Positions 12,298 through 22,425 of a DNA stretch of 64,000 bases are shown in pieces. Position numbers and translations under genes: made by a program. The stretch's first letter is position 1. Each line of letters begins with the position of its first letter. The DNA lies in NCBI RefSeq assembly GCF_949987535.1, contig NC_080068.1, positions 84,159,254-84,223,253 on the forward strand. Reading direction: 5' to 3'. The DNA is from Balaenoptera acutorostrata (taxonomy: Eukaryota; Chordata; Mammalia; Artiodactyla; Balaenopteridae). The notes below the pieces were generated by a model. The model ran no database searches and was not told the origin of the DNA. It saw only the letters and a program-made list of their open reading frames with translations.

Positions 12298-13133
12298 CAG
12301 TAGTCTTCCCTTATATGTGATTTTACTTTCCGCGGTTTCAGTTACTGAGGTCAACTGCAGCCCAAGAAAATATTAAATGGAAAATTCCAGAAATAAACAA
12401 TTCATAAGTTTTAAATTGCACGCCGCTCTGAGTAGCGTGATGAAATCTCTTGCTGTCGCACCCCGTCCCATCCGGGATATGAATCAGCCCTTTGTCCATC
12501 ATGTCCTGCCTGTCTGTCACTTAGTAGCATCTTGGTTATCAGATTGACCGTGGAGGTACTACAATGCTTGTGTTCCAGTCACCCTTATTTTACTTAATAA
12601 TGGCCCCAAAGCACAAAAGTAGTGGTTCTGGCAATTGGAATATGCCAAAGAGAAGCCATAAAAAGCTTCCTTTAGGTGAAAAGGTGAACGTTCTCAAGTT
12701 AATAAGAAAAGAAAAAAATTGTATGCTGAAGTTGCTAAGATGTATGGTAAGAAAAAATCTTCTATCTGGGAAATTGTGAAAAAGGAAAAATTAATTTGTG
12801 CTAGTTTTGTTGTTGTATCTCAAAGTGCAAAAGTTACAACCACAGTGCATGATAAGTGCTTAGTTAAAATGGAAAAGGCATTAAGTTTGTACAATAAGAT
12901 ATTTTGAGAGAGAACATTCATATAACTTTTATTAGTGTATTATTATAATTGATATATTTTATTATTAGTTATTGTTGTTAATCTCTTACTGTGCCTAATT
13001 TATAAATTAAACTTTGTCACAGGTATGTATGTATAGGAAAAAACATAGTATATAGGGTTTGGTACCACCTGCAGTTTTAGGCATCCACTGGGGGTCTTGG
13101 AACATAACCACCACAGGTAAGGGGGAACTACTA
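12298..13133 (+). mobile_element. Tigger-type (pogo/Tc1-mariner) DNA transposon, internally deleted
   Basis: The left end (cagtagtcttcccttatatg) and the right end (taagggggaactacta) form imperfect terminal inverted repeats. A TA dinucleotide sits just left at 12296-12297, as expected for this superfamily. Inside is the start of a transposase frame at about 12601 whose basic N-terminus (MAPKHKSSGS, then KRSHKKLPLGEKVNVL) resembles the CENP-B-like helix-turn-helix DNA-binding domain. The frame breaks within about 60 codons and the catalytic DDE domain is absent. At about 836 bp the copy is much shorter than autonomous Tiggers (about 2.4 kb), so it is a non-autonomous fossil. The exact subfamily is not assigned. 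Confidence 0.88.
12601..12907 (+). pseudogene. Tigger transposase N-terminal remnant
   Basis: Two overlapping frames (12564-12779 and 12719-12907) cover what was one transposase N-terminus. The first carries the basic leader and the first helix. A frameshift near 12715-12720 moves the reading to the second frame, which carries helix-turn-helix-like text (EVAKMYGKKKSSIWEIVKKE) and ends at TGA near 12905. No catalytic D residues of the DDE domain follow. The protein would normally bind the element's ends. Confidence 0.8.
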
Positions 13134-14085
13134 CAACCTCATTCCAAGAGATATTTTCCTGGTCACACTAATTTTTTAACTCGTTTTCCTCGCTCTCAGG
13201 TGTATGCCCTTCTTAATCTCCAAGGGAAACATGCTTATTATAGTCATGGGAGAGATGTGTGTCTAAAGCATTCAGGGTCTAAAGCATTCGGTCTGAATTA
13301 TGGGCTTCCGGATAGCAATAGCAATTGGTGAAAAGTCTAGTGTAATCATTGTTGGAGAAGAGTTCTGGCACTCTAGATTTCTCCTTCAGTATAGTTATAC
13401 TTCTTCCAGGTCAGTTTTCCTTTTCGATACTCCCCATGTGAGATTCAGACACAATAGTAAAATAAATTATTTTAACTCTTGAAGATACTAAAGCGAACAT
13501 GTGCAAATCTAGGGACAAGCAGTAATTAGGGTATAGTGGGGAAATGCAGTCTAAGCCCATTAATAAAAATACAATTTCTTAGTTAATATTGCTCATCTAT
13601 ATGAAATATTATAAATGGCCACACATTATACTTGTCAAAGAAAAACTAAACGATAAAATTATTATTGTTTTAAAAATAGTATTTGTATTTCAGGATCTCA
13701 AGCACCTTATTTGGATTGCTTGTTGTTCTTCAGAATTTGGAAAAAGGTTATTGATTATTAACAGATGGTCAGGTACTAAATGTCATGTTCAAGCTCAAGG
13801 GGAAAGACAGGAATCTAAAATAATGCCATTTCTTTAAAGCTGAAGTTGACAGCCATGAATCTATTGATATATCAATAGATATTAAAAAAAAGTAAAAAGC
13901 TCCAGTAAAAAGCTGGAGTAGCTGAAGGGAAATTTCTCAGCTACATCATAGTTGAAATATCTTTCTTTTCTGTCTTAGGTGTTGACATTTCTGAACATTT
14001 AAATAGTGATGTGCAAGACCAACAAAGTACAAGTCTACAGCTTCCCAGTGCAGATGGGTATGTGGTTCAAGCAGGAAGACAAATT
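13134..14085. other. No gene recognised
   Basis: AT-rich sequence. ORFs of 60-90 codons show no protein resemblance. An 18-nt local palindrome (ctattgatatatcaatag) is visible near 13861-13878. No named repeat. Confidence 0.5.
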
Positions 14086-14310
14086 TTCTACCTGTTAAAA
14101 ACATGGTCTCTGGAATAAAACCACCTGGACATAAAGACCTGGCTGTTCTATTCAGTAGCTTTAAGACTTTGGGAAAGTTTATCAATCCCCTATACTTCAG
14201 TCTCTTCACATATAGAATAGGTATACTAATGGTTCTTACTGAATAGCTATATTTTGAGCATTAAATGAAATACTATATGTATAATATAAGCTAGAATTGT
14301 GTTCAGCAGA
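14086..14310 (+). repeat. MIR SINE
   Basis: The segment reads like a diverged MIR: an 'acctgg' region, then 'gactttgggaaagttt', 'cttcagtctcttcacatata' and 'gcattaaatgaaatac' in the expected order and spacing. No TSD is visible, in line with great age. Confidence 0.7.
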
Positions 14311-14940
14311 GCATGATAGAGATCTAGAATAACAGTGACTTAAAATAAGCAAACACACAATAAAGCTCATTTATCTTTCATGTAGAAGTTTGGGATCATT
14401 TGGAATCAAGCAGTCCAGTGCTGATGTGGCAGTTCTGCTTTGTAAAGTACTTGGACACCCAGGCTTTCCCCATGGATCATGAACAAATCATGATCCAACA
14501 CATTTACCCCTTCTCCTTCCCTTGTGTCTACATTCCAGGTTACAGGAAGGAACAACACATGAGAGAAGGGGACGGAGGGTTCACAACTGCTGTCTTTTAA
14601 GGAAGGTTCTTAAAAAATTCCATGTGAGTTCTGCCCAACCATATCCCACTGGCCCAAATTTGGTCACAAAGTACACTTGTCTGTAAGAAAACTGGACAAT
14701 GTGATCCTTGTCTGGTTGTTTATGTGCACAGCTAAATATCAGGAGTTCAAATACCATGAACTGCTGCCATACAATAGCTCCCAGCACATAAAAAGTCCTT
14801 AGTAAGTGTTAAATGCTTGTAGAATAGGTATAAATGACCGACCCACTTTATTTTAAACTAATATGTAGTGATTTAAGCTGTTTAATTTGGTCCATTTTGC
14901 TAGTAACACTAATAAAACTTGCTAAATAATGGAAAGAAAC
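14311..14940. other. No gene recognised
   Basis: No supported gene. A 66-codon ORF at 14400-14600 has no recognisable features. The right edge abuts the polypyrimidine tract. Confidence 0.5.
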
Positions 14941-14999
14941 CCTCCTTCCCTCCCTCCCTCTCTCTCTCTTTCCTTCCTTCTTCCTTTCTTTCTTCCTTC

Positions 15000-15038
<39 letters not shown>

Positions 15039-15174
15039 TCCTTCCTTCCTTCCTTCCTTCCTTCCTTCCTTTCTTTCTTTCTTGCTTTCTTTCTTTCTTT
15101 CTTTCTTTCTTTTTTTTTTTCTTTCTTTCTTTCTTTCCTCCCTCCCTCCCTCCCTCCCTCCCTTCCTTCCTCCT
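14941..15174. repeat. 234-bp polypyrimidine tract (TTCC/CTTT microsatellite)
   Basis: Every base on the + strand is C or T, apart from a single G at 15084. Blocks of CCCT, CTTT and CCTT alternate, with a T10 run near 15111-15120. Long homopurine-homopyrimidine tracts with near-mirror symmetry can form intramolecular triplex (H-DNA) and are length-polymorphic. The serine/phenylalanine- and lysine-rich ORFs overlapping it are artefacts of the repeat. Confidence 0.97.
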
Positions 15175-16960
15175 GCCTGCCTTAGAGATATTTAACAGAG
15201 AGGAGTTTCCTTCTACCTTCAGTGATGAACACATCCTTAATTTTAGTACTGACAAGATGTTTGGGAAGATAGAATCTATTACAGTAATAAATAGATGTAT
15301 TTGTGGGAAATTGCATTACATTCTTGAAGTCAGACTCCAAAGAAAAAGGACTGAAAATATATTCAATCAGACTTTTCAAGGAGACCATGATGAGCAGAAC
15401 TATATCTTAGTATAAGGATCTAGGTAGTCATTATTGCAGAAAATTGAGTTTAGAAGAATAGTCTATTAAAATGAATACTAATTTCCCCAGGTGCATATAT
15501 CCGCATATCTCCTTGTATCTATGACAATGGTCTGTAACCTAAACTAATATAATACCCTTCCATCAGAGTGCTATCATTTTCATAAGAATTTAATAATCAT
15601 ATTTTATTACCCAGAATACTTTGGCCTTTATATTTCACATTGCAGATTCAAATGACCGACCCTCACTTGATGACTATTTATTATCCTCAACCACTGCTGA
15701 GGAGGACAGAAAGAGGATGTGATTAATGCTTTAGTCATGAACTGTCAAATAGCAAAGAGAAGCACAGTGCTTGTAAAGCAAACTGTTATCCCTATCTCAG
15801 TCTTTCCATTATTTATGTACAATATTGGTATTCTGTTACCTTATTGTTATTCAGAATTATTAAATGTTGTCAATGGTGAAAGACAATGAAACCAAGCTAT
15901 GATACAGTTGTGGACGTTGTTAAGTATGTAGCTCAGCATATATGCCTCCCGTATTGTGGGATGGTATAAAGAATAGAAAGAGAAAGAAACGCAGTAAAAC
16001 AGAACACAAAAACTTGCTAGCAGTGACTAATTTTCCAAAATTCAAATTTGAAAGTCAAGGGATTTTATTTAAAAAATTTAGCAAACAAGTCTTCTGCTGC
16101 TAGAAAATGGAAGAAAGAAAAATTTTCTAAAATGTTATCACACAAAATTAGAGGCTTCTTATAAGAAAAGAAAATAGAAGCAGCAGATTTCTGCATTTCT
16201 ACATAGTATTCCCTAAACTTTCAAGAACACATTTTGGGCAAAATCTGCTTCCCTAACTAAGGATATAGATACCATAAGAATAAATCATAACACTTTCATG
16301 TCATGGGATAAATAACATTGACCAGACAATTTAACCCAATATCAAAAGGACAAAAAAGAAGAATATCTACTAGGATGCCAACTGAAATCTAGATTCCAGT
16401 CATGAAAATTTTATCAGACAAGCAGAATCAGACATGACTAAGGCCAAGCAATATCCTATAAAAATTAGATATTTTAATATTGACCTTAGATATTCCAAAT
16501 TAATCAAAATATAGTGAGTTAACTTTTGTGAAACCAAATGCTTACCCAAACAAAAATAAACAGAGAACCAGGTGTACATTCCCTTCTAATATATATTTGA
16601 CCAAGAAATAAAACATTTCAAGACTATGAAGATAAATGGTATGCTTTTAAAATGAATTTTGATATTTTGCTTACTTAGTACAAATGTGTTTAGGTAAACA
16701 ATTGCATCAGGATCAATGTGGGTAATATTTAAAAAAAAAAATAGATTGATAATCCCCAAGCCAGATCAAATTAATTATTTTTTCTGGGGGATAAGCCATT
16801 AAATGTAGATTTTAATAAGTTTTCAAGGATATTCTCATGTTTATCAAAGTCTAAGAATTTTCTATACTGTGGTATATTTCACTGTCACCTTATACTATAT
16901 AATTATAATTAAATTCCTACTCTTCATTACAGATCATTACCATTCATAGTTGTCATTCAT
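15175..16960. other. AT-rich sequence, nothing recognised
   Basis: No ORF of note after the repeat, no RNA gene, and no repeat I can name. Confidence 0.5.
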
Positions 16961-17260
16961 ATTAGAGTGTTATTGCTACAATAATACTGCATAAAAAATC
17001 ACCTCAAATGTCAGTGGCTTATCAAAACAAAACTATTTACTTATACATGTACCCGTGACTGGTGCAAACTTGTTTCAAAATATGGGTCAATTGAGTTTGG
17101 TTCCAGACTTCAGGTCAGGTTGAAGTGTGTCCCATGCACCCATTCTGGGGCCATGCTGTAGTGACAGCAGATGTCTGGAACATGTCTGGAGAGCACAGAA
17201 TCTCAAGAATAAGTGTCTGTGCACATACTTATTGAGTGACTCTTCTTGCTTCAAAAACTG
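16961..17260 (+). repeat. Probable ancient interspersed repeat, family not assigned
   Basis: Text such as 'cagtggcttatcaaaacaaa' near 17013 follows a pattern seen in many old mammalian repeat copies (a gtggcttaaaacaac-like motif), and the sequence after it is compatible. I cannot name the family. Confidence 0.4.
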
Positions 17261-17364
17261 GGTTTTTGTGTGTTCCCTCAGAGTTCTGCATCTGTTGTTC
17301 TAGTTACCAATTAGATCTGTCTCCATATTTTTTCTTGCTGTCTTCTTTTTCCCCCAGTTGTTAA

Positions 17365-17500
17365 ATCAAATGTCATCTCCTCAGAGAAACGTCCCCTGAC
17401 AAACTCCACCCTGCCAACTCACAATAATATCTTCTATAATTCTATGGCTTATAATGCCCTGAACTTTTCCTATTTATTCTCATCTTAATCTTTCTACTTT
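17365..17500 (+). repeat. LINE-2 3'-end fragment
   Basis: 'aaatgtcatctcctcagaga' followed by 'cccctgacaaactccaccct' matches the conserved 3' end of L2 elements. It is short and diverged, with no ORF. Confidence 0.65.
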
Positions 17501-17559
17501 ATTTCTTTCCATTTGCTTTCCTTTTTCCAGCTTCTTGTGGCAGAGATGTAGATAATTGA

Positions 17560-18676
17560 TTTTAAAACTGTCTCCTTTTTTCTCCTAATCTATACACTTT
17601 GAGGTATAAAAATACCCTCTAAGCACCACTTTAATTGCATCCACAAATTTTGTTTGTTTTGTTTTCACTAACACTTTGGCATTACAACACTTTCTGATTT
17701 TTATTTTTTGACCCATAGGTATTTAGAATACAGTGGTCTAATGTTGAATACTTGGGAAATTTCCAGTTATCTTTTATAGTTTTATGGCCATTGGGTTCAG
17801 ATTACAATCTCTGTAATATAGATTTTAATTATTTGAAACATTTAAACTCATTTTATGGTCCACACTGTAGTTTATTTCAATGAATATTTCCTGTGCATTC
17901 AAAATATATATCCTGTACTTGTTGAATATGATTCTCCATAAATACCAATTACGTAAAATTAGATAGCTTTAATCTTCTATGTGCTTAATCATTTTGTCTA
18001 CTTATTTGGTAATTTACTGAGAAATTAGTGTTAAAATCATCAATATTTAATTTTTGTTACATGTATTTTAAAGCTATGCTATGGGATGTATACACATTGA
18101 GGACTATTATGTCTTCCTGATGAATTTAACCTTTTGTCATTATAAAACATCTCTATCTTTGGTAATATGTGCCTTATTAGGTATTAATGTAAGTTATGCC
18201 ATAATCATTACTTTTTGCACACCATTTTTCATCCTTTAACTTTCAATTTTTCTGTGCCGGCAAAATTAAATTTTGTCTCTTGTTAAAATCATAAAGTTTG
18301 ATATTTTTATTAATATTCATTTTGGAAATCGCTGTCTTTTAAAGGTAATGTTTAGTGCATTTGAATTTAATTTAATTATGGCATGATTGGCATTGTCTAC
18401 CATTTTGCAATTAATTTTCTCTATATACCCTCTGCAATTTTATCTTTTCCTATCTTTGCATAGATTAATCAAGTTTTATTTACTACTTTTTTAGTAGTCC
18501 ATTTTAACTCTTATATGAGATTTTTAGCCATACATTTTTGTATTACATTTTTAGTGGTGCTGAAAGGATTGCAATACAGATTCTTATCACAACCTATCAT
18601 AAGTTAATATTAGATCATTCTGTATACAGTATAAGAATCTTATAAGATTTATAACAATACAAGAAATAAGAGCATA
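17560..18676 (-). mobile_element. Ancient HAL1/L1-like copy, part 1
   Basis: Read on the - strand this is old L1-type coding and 3' sequence. Landmarks on + are 'agcaccactttaattgcatc' near 17621, 'cagtggtctaatgttgaat' near 17731 and 'ggtgctgaaaggattgcaat' near 18555. It is full of stops. It continues beyond the inserted element at 18677-19553, because the sequence at 19560 picks up where this part stops. HAL1 is the closest family I can suggest. Confidence 0.65.
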
Positions 18677-19553
18677 CAGGCAATCCTTGCTTTGTACATC
18701 TCTGCTATGTAAGAATTTCTGTTACCATGATTTAAATAGCACTAGGCCCCAACTTACAGTTTAAATTTTAGATACTGCAGCATATTAACTGTGAGCAAAC
18801 AGTAAACTTAGCTAGCTCCTCAGTCCTCAAAGACTATGTAAATAATAAATGTGCTTCATGATCAGTACCCACTGCACATCTGTTTTTTGGTTCATGCACA
18901 GTCAGGAAAGCATGAGATTGGGTTGCTTCTTTGTCTTCCAGTGATAAAATCATGTGTCATTTTACAAAATGGATGACCAAAAAGAGGGAACTGAGTAGTA
19001 AAGTTGAAGGTGCAGCAAAAATTCAAAAGTCACAATGTTGCAATTAAATTTGAATAAAACAGAATGAAGTTATATTGATAGAAGAAATAGCTGAACATGG
19101 GAATGTTGACACTGACACAATTTGAGAGATGTTCAATGTGCAGCCAGAGAAACTCAGTGAAGGTGAATTATTCACATAAATGAGGGAAGTTAAATAAATG
19201 TTGTGACAAAAAGGATAAAGATGTCCTAGAGTAAGTGACAAAACTTTAAAGAACTTTTGGAGATATTTCATGACATTTACTGTGCAAGGGGAAAGTATAG
19301 AAAACCTACACATACTTAGAAAGTATTATGGAATTCAAAAAGACAGAAAGATGTTCACACAATTTCCTAAGTCATATGACAAGAAGGCAAGAATTTGAAC
19401 AATTGTTCAAACTATATTCATACTTCTTAACAAAACAATGATTATTGTTTTAAATCACAATGTACTAAATAAATAATAGGGATTTTTTTCTTTTCTTATA
19501 TATTTGGATTTAAGGTCACCTTGCAGTCTCAGCTTGCAAAATTAGGACTGCCT
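18677..19553. mobile_element. DNA transposon (probable Tc1/mariner-Tigger type) inserted in the old LINE
   Basis: The left end (caggcaatccttgctttgta) and the reverse complement of the right end (aggcagtcctaattttgcaa) are similar, giving imperfect inverted termini. A TA precedes the left end at 18675-18676. The element splits an older LINE whose two halves are otherwise continuous. An ORF-like start near 18970 (ATGGATGACC...) is interrupted after a few codons. Length is about 877 bp. No DDE domain was identified, so the family is tentative. Confidence 0.6.
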
Positions 19554-20470
19554 TTGATTTTTTCTAATAGCATCCCTCACCCCCACCATTCTGTGCTATT
19601 GTTTTCATATATTTTACTTCTAGGTATATTATATAGGCTAGAGTGCATTGCTATTATTTTTAAAATATTTAATACTATTTAAAAAATTATAACAGTATTT
19701 TATATTCAGTCACATATTTGCTATTTGGAGTTCTCTTTATTTTTTTTTCTTGAGATCTCAACTTCTACCTTGATTATTGTCCTTTAACCTTTAAACATAC
19801 ATTTTTTCTATAATAATGAAAAATAATTAGTGCCTCAACTTTTGTCAAAAATTATATATATTTCTACTAAAATTCTGAAGGAAATTTTGACTGAATAAGG
19901 ATTTCTAAGTTGACTTCTTTTTCTCTTTTAGCACTTTAAAGATGCCATTTCTTGTCTTCCGTCCTTCACTGCATTTGATGAGATGAGAGTTAGTGTTTAT
20001 AATATTTTTCCCTTGAATATAATATGAATTTTTTTGGAAGAGGTTTCTTAGAAGATTTTTTCCTTGTTTTTATTTTTTAGTTTTTTTTGCAATTTAACCA
20101 TGTGCCCAGGTGCGATTTCCATATTTATCCTTCTTGGACTTTAATAAGCCTCTTGGATCTGTGGGTCTACATCTTTTATTAATTTAGAAAAACAAGCTAA
20201 ATGGCCATTATCTCTTCAAATATTTATTCTGATCAATTCAGAATATTTCCTCTGTTCATTCTTCACAGTCCATTGTCCAATGCCTGAAAATAGTTGCTTT
20301 TTATATTTTGCCCAGTGTTACAAGTGTTTATGTGGGGTATGTCTAATATTAACTATTCCATCATGGCCAGAAATAGTGTATATTTTAATGGGTTTATTTT
20401 CCTGCTCCCCTACCGGAGTAAAGAGTTCATCTATGTTGTTTTTATCTATTTTATGGCATCAATATAAGTG
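19554..20470 (-). mobile_element. Ancient HAL1/L1-like copy, part 2
   Basis: Continuation of the copy at 17560-18676. Landmarks on + include 'tgtgctattgttttcatata' near 19592, 'agcactttaaagatgccatt' near 19930, 'cctcttggatctgtgggtct' near 20149 and 'attatctcttcaaatattta' near 20205, in the order expected for an L1/HAL1 read backwards. All frames are broken. Confidence 0.65.
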
Positions 20471-21343
20471 AACATATTCACTGAAGGAAAAGTGATTTTT
20501 CGTCAATGTGAATTTTCTTCAATGTAAGTGATTACTTGAAGACATCGTTTTATGATCCTATCATCAGACGATTCAAGGTATCATCAGTACATGTATTGGA
20601 AAATATATTAAAATTCTCTAAATCCCAGGGCTGAAATTTAGTTAGTACACACTGATACATATATGATCTTTAAAAATCCTACTTGCATTTAATGTACTTT
20701 CCCCTTCATACTGTTTATGTAAGAACAATGAATTCAGTGTGTTTGTATTAATTTATTTATTCCCTATTTCTAACTTTTAATAAAGGAACATATTTTTAAA
20801 TAGTGTAAGCCTTTAGTTTACATTTAAGTTAATTTTATTATATTTGTTCATTAGTCATTCACAGCAAAATAAATTCCAATTAACTAATTCTAGTTTTCTA
20901 TTTTATATCAATTATTTTTAGCCCCATAAAACTTTTTGTTATATAGCACTTACAATTTTCAGTCAAAGGTTTTTTTAGGTAAATTTAGGCTTTTTGTTTA
21001 TTTCCTAGGCTTAGGAAAAACACTTTATCATTTTATTGCAAGTTAAATTAAGAACTATAAAACTACATATTTTTAATTGCAAATTTGAGAAAATTTTTAC
21101 TAAAACTTAGAAAAATATAATTATTAAGTTTAACTGCTGAAAAGATAACAATTAAAGCATTGTAGCTGGGTATTAATAAAATAAATATACAAAATGATAT
21201 ATATTAATTTTCTCCATACTATACTATAAAATTTCCAATTGCTTTAATAGTCACTATTCCTTTCATTGTTAGTTTCAAAGCACTCCAAATTTTCCCATGC
21301 TAGTTCTGATTTATTTGTTCATTCTTAAGTTGCAAGTAACTTT
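20471..21343. other. AT-rich sequence, nothing recognised
   Basis: No gene or named repeat. The right edge abuts the 15-bp duplicated target (21344-21358) of the SINE described at 29160-29322. Confidence 0.5.
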
Positions 21344-21358
21344 ACATTTGTCTTTATG
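21344..21358. repeat. Target-site duplication of the SINE, left copy
   Basis: acatttgtctttatg occurs here and, without mismatch, at 29323-29337. The pair brackets the SINE plus everything later inserted in its tail, so the DNA at 21359-29322 was absent from the ancestral chromosome. Confidence 0.9.
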
Positions 21359-21367
21359 GCCGATAAT

Positions 21368-21377
21368 AGTTTATTTT
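21368..21377. repeat. Target-site duplication of L1 copy B, left copy
   Basis: agtttatttt here matches 29150-29159, directly next to the 5' end of L1 copy B. The site is the A/T-rich tail of the SINE, so low complexity limits certainty about the exact length. Confidence 0.7.
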
Positions 21378-21399
21378 ATTTATTTATTTATTTATTAAA

Positions 21400-21830
21400 G
21401 AAAAATGGAGTTTATTTCTCATTCACAGATTGGTTCTAAATTAAAAGTCTAGGTTGGCTGCCAGCTCTACTCCCCACAGTTATTCAGGAACCCATGTTCC
21501 TACCAATGCCTTGATCCACCTTCACCTAGGGCATTGTTGTTATCTGCACAAATTCACCTCCCCTCACGAGTTTTAACTCATGGAAAGGAAAAAGAGGAGA
21601 GAGAGAAAGCTCACTGCCTTAAGGCTTAGGCCTGAAGTGACACTTATCACTTTCATTTACATTTCACTACCCAGAAATTAGTCACATGGCTAGACTTCAC
21701 TGCAATGGAAATGTCCACAGTAAATGTGGTCTACCCATATGCCCAAGAAGAAGAGAAGATATTTAGGGAGACTTCTACCAGTCCCCACTATAGAAATGAG
21801 GGGCTTCTGTGAGATCAGGTGAGTAGGTTT
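21400..21830. repeat. Ancient interspersed repeat inside the transduced segment
   Basis: Phrases such as 'tttatttctcattcacagat' near 21411 and 'attagtcacatggctagact' near 21677 recur in old mammalian repeats. I cannot assign the family. Confidence 0.5.
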
Positions 21831-21914
21831 TAGCTTGGATGGGCCCCTCACTTCTATTGTCAGTTTCATTCTCTTTGGCTCTTCTTACGGCCTGTTCCAA
21901 AAATGAATGTAGTA

Positions 21915-22078
21915 GAGAGCATTTGAATGCAGACATCCCAGACCCATTTTTATTAACTGAGCTTTTGAACCAGTCATTTAACTTCTCTAAGTTTCTGTTT
22001 CTTCATTTATGAAACTGGGAGAAAATTTCCTATCCCACGAGCTCTTACGAAGGTAGAAAGAGATAACTGATGCAATTA
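21915..22078 (+). repeat. MIR SINE inside the transduced segment
   Basis: 'gaaccagtcatttaacttct' followed by 'gtttctgtttcttcatttat' is the MIR core in order, with the usual spacing and substitutions. Confidence 0.75.
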
Positions 22079-22425
22079 TACTTTTTTAAACATCTTTATT
22101 GGAGTATAATTGCTTTACAATGTTGCATTAGTTTCTGCTGTATAACAAAGTGAATCAGCTATATGTATACATATATCCCCATATCTCCTCCCTCTTGCAT
22201 CTCCCTCCCAACCTCCCTATCCCACCCCTCTAGGTGGTCACAAAGCACCGAGCTGATCTCCCTGTGCTATGCAGCTGCTTCCCACTAGCTAGCTATTTTA
22301 CATTTGGTAGTGTGTATATGTCCATACTACTCTCTCACTTTGTCTCAGCTTACCCTTCCCCCTCCCCTTGTCCTCAAGTCCATTCTCTACGTCTGCATCT
22401 TTATGCCTCTCCTGCCCTAGGTTCA

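Larger units (their letters stand above)
21378..22081 (-). mobile_element. 3'-transduced segment carried by L1 copy B
   Basis: About 0.7 kb of non-L1 sequence lies between the 3' end of L1 copy B and the L1 target-site copy. Read on - it ends in AATAAA-rich (TAAA)n tail sequence (21378-21397). It contains a MIR (about 21915-22078) and another ancient repeat (about 21400-21830). Such old repeats cannot have been at this site originally, because the whole block lies inside the perfect duplication of a younger SINE. The simplest reading is that the parent L1 transcript ran past its own poly(A) signal into genomic flank, and both were inserted together. Confidence 0.8.

Noticed and set aside
14848..15255. 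ORFs of repeated Lys/Glu/Arg or Ser/Phe/Leu
   Set aside because: They are translations of the polypyrimidine microsatellite with no other coding sign.
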